From: Planctomycetota bacterium | GTDB taxonomy: Bacteria > Planctomycetota > UBA1135 > GCA-002686595 | DNA length: 11,108 nucleotides | Direction: 5' to 3' | NCBI GenBank assembly: GCA_004296785.1 | Contig: SCVU01000255.1 | Coordinates: 1-11,108 of the forward strand | In this document: positions 6,676-11,108 of the stretch, piece after piece | Numbering within the stretch: the stretch's first letter is position 1 | Layout of the letters: every line of letters begins with the position of its first letter | Position numbers and translations under genes: made by a program | The notes under the pieces: generated by a model | The model's database searches: none | Seen by the model: the letters and a program-made list of their open reading frames with translations, nothing else | Told to the model about the DNA's origin: nothing

Positions 6676-7390
6676 CGGTGAAGCCTGCGAAGAGCGGGTC
6701 GAGCACGTCGCTCGCGACCGCGTCGAACGAATGCACGCCGCTGCGCGTGCGGATCCAGCGCGCCGCCTCGAGCGCACCGTCCGCGTAGGCGGCGGCGCTG
6801 CGCGATGCGTGGTGCAGTTCGAGCACCTCGGCCGGGCAGTCGAGCCCGATCGTGTGCGTCGAATACGTCGTGCCGGCGCGGATCACCGCGACGGAGAGCT
6901 GGTCGGGCGCGACCGGACCGCCGATCGTCCAGCCGGTCTTGCGCGGGCAGGCTTCGAGCAGCGTGCGCGCGAACAGCTTCGCGGTGCCGGACGGAGCGTC
7001 CTTCTTGCGCGCGTGGTGGTGCTCGACGATGTACGGATCGCGCGCGGGATCGAGCGCGGCGAAACGACCGAGCACGGTCGTGAGACGGCGCATCAGCGCG
7101 ACCGACAGCGAGAAGTTCGGCGCGACGACGACGCCGATGCGCGTGCCGACGCGCTCGGCGAGGTCCGCGATCTCCCAACCGGTGCTGCCGATCACGAGCG
7201 GCGTGCGCGTCTGGAGCGCCCACGCGAGGCGCCGCTCGACCGCGGCGCCGCTGGAGGCCTCGATCGCGACGTCGACGCGCTCGCTGGGCGCGTCCTCGCG
7301 CGCGACCTGCCATGCGATCGAGCTTCCGCCCGCGGCGGCGATCGCCCCGGCGAGGCGCCCGCGGCCGAACACGCCGATGCGAAGGCTCAT
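6665..7390 (-). CDS. dapB: 4-hydroxy-tetrahydrodipicolinate reductase, compact form
   Basis: DapB reduces the DapA product with NAD(P)H. The 241-residue protein is clearly shorter than E. coli DapB (273). The missing part is in the N-terminal nucleotide-binding domain between the glycine loop (GVFGRGRLAG) and VDVAIEASSG, where only about 25 residues remain. The other landmarks are intact: IGSTGW, VVAPNFSLSVALM, and the substrate-binding and catalytic segment EHHHARKKDAPSGTAK (H125, K129), followed by THTIGLDCPAEVLELHH. The glycine loop departs from the usual GxxGRMG. ATG 7390 overlaps the lysC stop in ATGA, and GAGGGG (7399-7404) lies eight bases upstream. The assignment is secure; cofactor preference cannot be read, because the discriminating loop is in the shortened region. 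Confidence 0.92.
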   Translation of the reverse strand: MSLRIGVFGRGRLAGAIAAAGGSSIAWQVAREDAPSERVDVAIEASSGAAVERRLAWALQTRTPLVIGSTGWEIADLAERVGTRIGVVVAPNFSLSVALMRRLTTVLGRFAALDPARDPYIVEHHHARKKDAPSGTAKLFARTLLEACPRKTGWTIGGPVAPDQLSVAVIRAGTTYSTHTIGLDCPAEVLELHHASRSAAAYADGALEAARWIRTRSGVHSFDAVASDVLDPLFAGFTDAD

Positions 7391-8775
7391 GCCGCGGACC
7401 CCTCGAAGAACGCGCGGTGCAGCCGGCGCAGCGCCTCGGCCGCCGCGTCCTTCGGCACGACGAGCGACAGGTTGATCTCGTTGCCGCCGAGCGAGACGAG
7501 CTCGGGCGCGATGTCGCCGAGCGCGCCGAAGATCCGCGACACGAGGCCCGGCGTGTCCTTCATGCGCGCGCCGACCACGGCGACGATCGCGCGCTGTTGC
7601 GCGACCTCGATCGTCGCGAAGCGCGAGAGCTCGCGCACCAGCGCTTCGATCGGCGCATCGGCCTCGATCGTGCAGGAGACCGAGACTTCGGCGGTCGCGA
7701 CGAGGTCGACGCTGACGCCCATGCGGCCGAACACGTCGAAGACGCGCGCGAGATAGCCGCTCTGGTGGAACATCCGCGTCGACGTCAGCGTGAGCACGGT
7801 GATCGGGCCGCGCGAGGCGAGCGCGGTGATCGGGCGGCGCGGGGCCGCCGGCTTCGGCGCGAGCTCCGCCGCGCGCTGCGAGCGGATCAGCGTGAAGCGG
7901 CCGTTCGGGCGCATCGTGTGGCGCACCGTGACGGGGATGTCCGCGTCGATCGCCGGCTGGATCGTCGCCGGGTGCAGCACCTTCGCGCCGAATGCGGCGA
8001 GCTCGGCCGCCTCGGCGAACGAGAGCTCCGCGATCGGCTGCGCGGCGGGGATCACGCGCGGGTCGGCGGTCAGCACGCCCTCGACGTCGGTCCAGATCTG
8101 CACTTCCTCGGCGCCGAGCGCCGCGCCGAGCAGCGAGGCCGAGTAGTCGCTGCCGCCGCGGCCGAGCGTCGTCGTGAAGCCCTGCACGGTCGAGCCGATG
8201 TAGCCCTGCGTGACGACGCAGCGACCGGGGCCGACGAGCGGCTTCAGGTGCTCGCTCGCGAGCGCGCGGATCTCCTCGAGATCCGGCTGCGCCGAGCCGA
8301 ACGCGCCGTCGGTGCGCACCGCGTTGCGCGCGTCGAACAGCTCGCCGCTGACGTCGGCCTCGGCGACGTAGCGCGAGAACAGGAGCGTCGAGAGCCGCTC
8401 GCCCTGGCTCGCGATCGCGTCCATCGAGCGCGGCGAGAGCTCGCGCAGCAGCGCGACGCCGCGCAGCAGCAGATCGAGTTCCTCGCGCTGCTGCTCGAGC
8501 AGCGCGACGAGGTCGACGGGCAGTCCGCGCGGCAGCAATTCCTCGGCGGCCGTGCGGTGCTTCGCGTACAGCGCGCGCGACTCCGCCAGCGCCTCCTCGA
8601 GGTGCCCGCGCTCGGCCAGGCGCGCCGCGCGGAACAGCGCGTCGGTCGTCTTGCCCATCGCGGACAGCACGACCAGCGGGCCGCGCGGCAGCGCTTCGCG
8701 CACGAGCTCGAGCACGTGTCGCATGCACGTCGAATCGGCGACCGAGGAGCCGCCGAACTTCATCACGATGACCAT
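7387..8775 (-). CDS. lysC: Aspartate kinase, monofunctional LysC type
   Basis: The 462-residue enzyme phosphorylates aspartate at the head of the pathway. The kinase domain shows KFGGSSV (K6), ASQGERLS (122-129), TTTLGRGGSDYSA (201-213) and IWTDVEGVLTADPR. Two C-terminal ACT domains follow (about 323-385 and 395-455). The first has MFHQSGYLARVFDVFGRMGVSVDLVATAEVSV, closely parallel to the lysine-binding site of E. coli LysC (AKIII), so inhibition by lysine is likely by homology. ATG 8775 and ATG 8763 (MKFGG) are both possible. Neither has a Shine-Dalgarno: the bases directly upstream are a C/T run. This gene follows the only true gap in the dapE-dapD block (67 bases after asd), which contains a hairpin and a C-rich leader. 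Its stop overlaps dapB in ATGA. Confidence 0.95.
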   Translation of the reverse strand: MVIVMKFGGSSVADSTCMRHVLELVREALPRGPLVVLSAMGKTTDALFRAARLAERGHLEEALAESRALYAKHRTAAEELLPRGLPVDLVALLEQQREELDLLLRGVALLRELSPRSMDAIASQGERLSTLLFSRYVAEADVSGELFDARNAVRTDGAFGSAQPDLEEIRALASEHLKPLVGPGRCVVTQGYIGSTVQGFTTTLGRGGSDYSASLLGAALGAEEVQIWTDVEGVLTADPRVIPAAQPIAELSFAEAAELAAFGAKVLHPATIQPAIDADIPVTVRHTMRPNGRFTLIRSQRAAELAPKPAAPRRPITALASRGPITVLTLTSTRMFHQSGYLARVFDVFGRMGVSVDLVATAEVSVSCTIEADAPIEALVRELSRFATIEVAQQRAIVAVVGARMKDTPGLVSRIFGALGDIAPELVSLGGNEINLSLVVPKDAAAEALRRLHRAFFEGSAA

Positions 8776-8829
8776 CGAGAAGGGGGAGGGAGAGCGGGTG
8801 GGGGACGGGGGTCGGTCGGAGGGACGGAG
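8776..8829 (-). promoter_or_regulatory. C-rich, G-poor lysC leader (possible Rho-utilisation site)
   Basis: Read on the coding strand, these 54 bases between the asd hairpin and the lysC ATG hold about 35 C and only 6 G, opposite to the balanced G and C of the neighbouring coding sequence. An unstructured C>G stretch is the general hallmark of Rho loading sites (rut). Placed just before the gene for the regulated first enzyme, it could set the level of the lysC-dapB-dapA-dapD half of the transcript. The function is inferred; only the composition bias is directly seen. Confidence 0.4.
8782..8811 (+). other. Canonical G-quadruplex motif (template strand of lysC leader)
   Basis: The plus strand has five G runs: 8782-8786, 8788-8790, 8796-8798, 8800-8804 and 8807-8811, of 5, 3, 3, 5 and 5 bases with spacers of 1, 5, 1 and 2 bases. 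This satisfies the four-run, loop 1-7 definition of an intramolecular quadruplex with a run to spare. It lies on the strand that is the template for lysC, so it could stall RNA polymerase; the transcript itself would carry the C-rich complement. Confidence 0.6.
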
Positions 8830-8833
8830 CGGT

Positions 8834-8862
8834 CGCGCGGCCTCAGCCGAAGAGGCCGCGCG
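8834..8862 (-). repeat. 11-bp perfect hairpin spanning the asd stop codon
   Basis: CGCGCGGCCTC (8834-8844) and GAGGCCGCGCG (8852-8862) are exact reverse complements with a 7-base loop. In the minus-strand transcript the loop is UUCGGCU and the asd UGA begins at its last base. The stem is nearly all G-C and should be very stable. No U run follows, so it is not a classical intrinsic terminator. It could protect the 3' end of a processed dapE-asd message, pause polymerase before the C-rich leader, or separate expression of asd and lysC. Confidence 0.6.
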
Positions 8863-9919
8863 CGCGCGCGAGCTCCGCGTACAGCACGTTGCCGCCGGCC
8901 GCGCCGCGCTCGGCGTTGTGCACGAGCGCGCTGAACTGGATGCCGAGCACCGCGCAGCGGCGCACGCGGCCGACGTGCACGCTCATGCCGTCGTGCGACT
9001 CGGCGTCGAGCTTCGGCTGCGGCCGATTCTCGGCGGAGTGCACGACGAGCGCGCGCGCGGGCGCGGAGGGCAGCGCGTGCTCGAGCGTCGACGGCCGCCA
9101 CGCGTCGAGCGCGGCGCGCACCGCGTCGACCGACGGCGCGCCGCGCAAGCGCACGGACACCGCGACCATGTGGCCGTTCTCGACCGGCACGCGGTGGCAC
9201 GCGGCCGAGACCGGGAAGCTCGCCGCGAGGATCGCGCGCTCGCCGAGGCGGCCGAGCAGCTTGACCGTCTCCTGCTCGAGCTTCTCCTCTTCGCCGCGGA
9301 TGAACGGCACGACGTTGCCGAGGATGTCGAGCGAGGACACGCCGGGCCAGCCGGCGCCCGAGACGGCCTGCAGGCTCGTCGCGTGCACCGCTTCGACGCC
9401 GAAGGCCGCGTCGAGCACGCCGAGCGGCAGCGCGACGGGCACCGTCGTGCAGTTCGGCTTGCACACGATCGCGCCGCGCCAGCCGCGCGCGCGCCGCTGC
9501 TCGAGCACGAGGTCGAGGTGCGCGGCGTTGAGCTCGGGGATCACGATCGGCACGTCGCTCGCCATGCGGAACGCGCTCGCGTTCGACGCGACGAACGAGC
9601 CGGCCTGCGCGAACGCGGGCTCGAGCTCGCGCGCGGGCTCGGTGTCGAGCGCGCTGAACACGAGCGGCGCGGCCACGCGCGCGGGATCGCAGCGCTCGAC
9701 GACGAGGTCGCCGACGCCGCCGTGCGCCGGACCGCGCTCGGGACCGAGGCGCCACTCGCACGCGTCGGCGTAGCGCTTGCCCGCGCTCTTCTCCGACGCG
9801 CACAGGTGCGCGAGCTCGAACCACGGGTGGCGCGAGAGACGCGCGACGAGCCGCTGGCCGACCACGCCGGTCGCGCCGAGCACCGCGCACGGGATGCGCT
9901 TCGCCAGCGACTGTGTCAT
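8843..9919 (-). CDS. asd: Aspartate-semialdehyde dehydrogenase, archaeal/fungal type
   Basis: Asd reduces aspartyl phosphate to aspartate semialdehyde with NADPH, the second step of the aspartate pathway. The 358-residue product has an N-terminal nucleotide loop (VLGATGVVGQRLV), a catalytic-cysteine motif KPNCTTVP (C157), TSLQAVSGAGWPGVSSLDILGN and RGEEEKLEQET. It ends the active site with CHRVPVENGHMVAVSV (probable catalytic H250). SLQAVSGAGxPG followed by GEEEK is typical of the HOM2-like archaeal/fungal branch rather than of the enterobacterial enzyme. ATG 9919 is preceded by GGAGG (9925-9929) with a 5-base spacer and overlaps the dapE stop in ATGA. The 3' end forms the left half of a strong hairpin. 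Confidence 0.95.
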   Translation of the reverse strand: MTQSLAKRIPCAVLGATGVVGQRLVARLSRHPWFELAHLCASEKSAGKRYADACEWRLGPERGPAHGGVGDLVVERCDPARVAAPLVFSALDTEPARELEPAFAQAGSFVASNASAFRMASDVPIVIPELNAAHLDLVLEQRRARGWRGAIVCKPNCTTVPVALPLGVLDAAFGVEAVHATSLQAVSGAGWPGVSSLDILGNVVPFIRGEEEKLEQETVKLLGRLGERAILAASFPVSAACHRVPVENGHMVAVSVRLRGAPSVDAVRAALDAWRPSTLEHALPSAPARALVVHSAENRPQPKLDAESHDGMSVHVGRVRRCAVLGIQFSALVHNAERGAAGGNVLYAELARARGLFG

Positions 9920-10992
9920 GCGCGCGCCTCCGCGGCGCGCGGCGCCGCGAGGAAGTGCCGCGACAGCGCGAGCAACAGCTCGTGCCCGCGCGCGAGATCC
10001 GCCGCGTCGATACGCTCGTGCTCGCTGTGCGCGACCTCGATCGAGCCCGGGCCGACGAGCGCGACGCGCCCGCCCGGCACGAGCTGCTGCACGCGCGGCG
10101 CATCCGAGCCGAACGGCACGAGCGCGTGCTCGAAGCCGTGCACGCGCGGGTACAGCGCCGGCTGCGTCTTGAAGACGCTCTCGACGCTGCCGCACTCGGG
10201 CGCGAGCTCGCGCACGCGCTGCTCGAACGTCGAGCCCGGCAGTGCGCGCACGAACAAGTGCGCCTCGCCGAGATCGGGCACGACGTTCGGCGCGCGGCCG
10301 CCGCTGAGCGTGCCGAGGTTCCAGATCTCCGCGCCGAGCTCGGGGTGCTGTGCGGTGGGGAGCGCGCGCAGCCGCTCGAGCCACTCGAGCAGCGGCCACA
10401 GCGCCGAGCTGCCCTTCTCGGGCGTGCCGGAGTGCGCGGCGACGCCGCGCGTGCGCAGCACGAGGTGCTGCACGCCGCGCTGGCCGGTCGCGAGCTTGTT
10501 CTGCGTCGGCTCGCCGTTGATCGCGCCTTGCAAGCCGCGGAAGCGCGGCGCGAGCGCGAGCGCGTGCTTCGAGCCGCACGAATCGGTCTCCTCGCCGACG
10601 ACGCCGAGCCACGCGAGATCGCCGTGGCCCGCACGCAACAGTTCGCGGATCACCGCGAGCTGCGCGACCGCCTGGCCCTTCGCGTCGCACGTGCCGCGGC
10701 CCCACAGCACGTTGCCCTCGCGGCGCGGCGGCAGGTACGGCGGCACCGTGTCGAGGTGCGTCGAGAACAACAGGTGCGGCTCGCCCCAGGTCGCGAGCAC
10801 GTTGTGGCGGCCGGGCTCGACTTCGATGCGCTCGATGCGCGCGCCGAGGTCCTCGAGCTCGGCGCACAGCGCGGCGAGCCCCGCGTCTTCGCGGCCGGTG
10901 GTCGTGTCGTGCGCGCACAGGCGCTCGACGCGGTCGAGGATCCAGTCGACGGGCGCTGCGCCGCCGCTGGAGCTGGTCGTGGAGGAATGCAT
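9916..10992 (-). CDS. dapE: M20-family deacylase, probable succinyl-diaminopimelate desuccinylase
   Basis: The 358-residue product is a two-zinc M20 peptidase-fold amidohydrolase. Visible ligands and catalytic residues are STHLDTVPP (H79, D81), GRGTCDAKG (bridging D103), GVVGEETDSCG (E134, E135), NGEPT (E161), RGVAAHSGTPEKGS (H187) of the dimerisation domain and AHSEHERID (H322). The fold alone does not separate DapE from ArgE or related deacylases, and the motifs differ in detail from E. coli DapE. The shared operon with dapD, whose succinyl group must later be removed, is the main reason for the name. ATG 10992 begins MHSSTTSS before the conserved core; GTG 11058 would add 22 residues. Neither has a convincing Shine-Dalgarno, and an inverted repeat arm ends one base before ATG 10992. 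It is the first gene of the operon visible here. Confidence 0.78.
   Translation of the reverse strand: MHSSTTSSSGGAAPVDWILDRVERLCAHDTTTGREDAGLAALCAELEDLGARIERIEVEPGRHNVLATWGEPHLLFSTHLDTVPPYLPPRREGNVLWGRGTCDAKGQAVAQLAVIRELLRAGHGDLAWLGVVGEETDSCGSKHALALAPRFRGLQGAINGEPTQNKLATGQRGVQHLVLRTRGVAAHSGTPEKGSSALWPLLEWLERLRALPTAQHPELGAEIWNLGTLSGGRAPNVVPDLGEAHLFVRALPGSTFEQRVRELAPECGSVESVFKTQPALYPRVHGFEHALVPFGSDAPRVQQLVPGGRVALVGPGSIEVAHSEHERIDAADLARGHELLLALSRHFLAAPRAAEARA
9925..9929 (-). promoter_or_regulatory. Shine-Dalgarno GGAGG for asd
   Basis: On the minus strand GGAGG precedes ATG 9919 by five bases and lies inside the 3' end of dapE. So asd can initiate on its own as well as by ATGA coupling. Confidence 0.6.
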
Positions 10993-10993
10993 C

Positions 10994-11061
10994 GGAGTGG
11001 TCGTGGCGCGGAAGGGCGCGAGGAACGGCACGGCGCGCTTGCGCGCGTCGAGGACCACTCC
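10994..11061 (-). promoter_or_regulatory. 9-bp inverted repeat whose 3' arm abuts the dapE start
   Basis: GGAGTGGTC (10994-11002) and GACCACTCC (11053-11061) are exact reverse complements 50 bases apart. In the minus-strand transcript GGAGUGGUC can pair with GACCACUCC, which ends one base before AUG 10992. The spacer holds a further GCGCGC-TT-GCGCGC near-palindrome (11033-11046). Pairing would bury the ribosome landing zone. The upstream arm shares three bases with the other leader hairpin (11059-11083). Confidence 0.4.
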
Positions 11062-11083
11062 CCTGGCGCTCCGCGCCGGGGGA
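11059..11083 (-). repeat. 11-bp hairpin in the lysine operon leader
   Basis: The arms 11059-11069 and 11073-11083 pair around a 3-base loop (GGA in the transcript), with TCCCC closing on GGGGA and GGCGC on GCGCC. The single internal mismatch is C-A in the minus-strand RNA; on the plus strand the same position would be a U-G wobble. No U run follows in either direction. It lies 67 bases upstream of ATG 10992. The window ends 25 bases further on, so the promoter is not seen. Confidence 0.5.
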
Positions 11084-11108
11084 CCGGCGCGACAGCCGTG
11101 CGGATGTT

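Noticed and set aside
7312..8934. Long plus-strand open frame opposite lysC and dapB
   Set aside because: It encodes Arg/Ala/Asp-rich sequence with no motif and is antisense to two clearly identified enzymes.
8763..10634. Long minus-strand frame covering asd and much of dapE in another register
   Set aside because: The Arg/Ser/Ala-rich translation lacks motifs; the catalytic motifs of Asd and the M20 enzyme are in other frames.
10993..11108. Lysine riboswitch upstream of dapE
   Set aside because: Only about 115 bases are visible, and I see hairpins but not the multi-helix core of the known lysine class.

Overview
The window is very GC-rich and carries nine protein-coding genes packed almost end to end, with no rRNA, tRNA, CRISPR array or mobile element that I can see. 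It suggests a free-living bacterium that makes its own lysine and meso-diaminopimelate by the succinylase route and builds a sugar-decorated cell surface. The phylum cannot be fixed from this sequence. The fungal/archaeal-type Asd and the compact DapB argue against a typical enteric proteobacterium. High-GC lineages such as Myxococcota, Gemmatimonadota or high-GC planctomycete-like groups are possible, but that is a guess.

Left part (1-4307): a truncated minus-strand integral membrane glycosyltransferase of the GT-C fold (1-1314) diverges from a small plus-strand protein (1437-2117) that looks like a degenerate histidine kinase or histidine phosphotransferase. Next on the plus strand come a DegT-family sugar aminotransferase very like WecE/RffA (2183-3403) and, 16 bases later, a ten-helix EamA/DMT transporter (3420-4307). 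An aminotransferase, a DMT transporter and a GT-C transferase together recall the logic of 4-amino-sugar surface modification (compare ArnB, ArnE/F and ArnT), although the proteins are not those orthologues.

Right part (4311-11108, all minus strand): a lysine/DAP operon read from right to left as dapE-asd-lysC-dapB-dapA-dapD, followed 98 bases later by a two-CBS-domain protein. Junctions are ATGA overlaps at dapE/asd, lysC/dapB and dapA/dapD, and an 11-base overlap at dapB/dapA. Together the genes provide aspartokinase, aspartate-semialdehyde dehydrogenase, dihydrodipicolinate synthase and reductase, tetrahydrodipicolinate succinylase and a probable desuccinylase. The aminotransferase step (dapC/argD), dapF and lysA are not in the window.

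The most unusual structure is non-coding. The only real gap inside the dapE-dapD block, asd to lysC, holds an 11-bp perfect hairpin over the asd stop codon. It is followed by a 54-base C-rich, G-poor leader whose complement is a canonical G-quadruplex motif, and lysC has no visible Shine-Dalgarno sequence. The leader in front of dapE holds two inverted repeats that share bases and so cannot both form; one of them ends one base before the probable dapE start codon. Both are candidates for undescribed control points on lysine synthesis.
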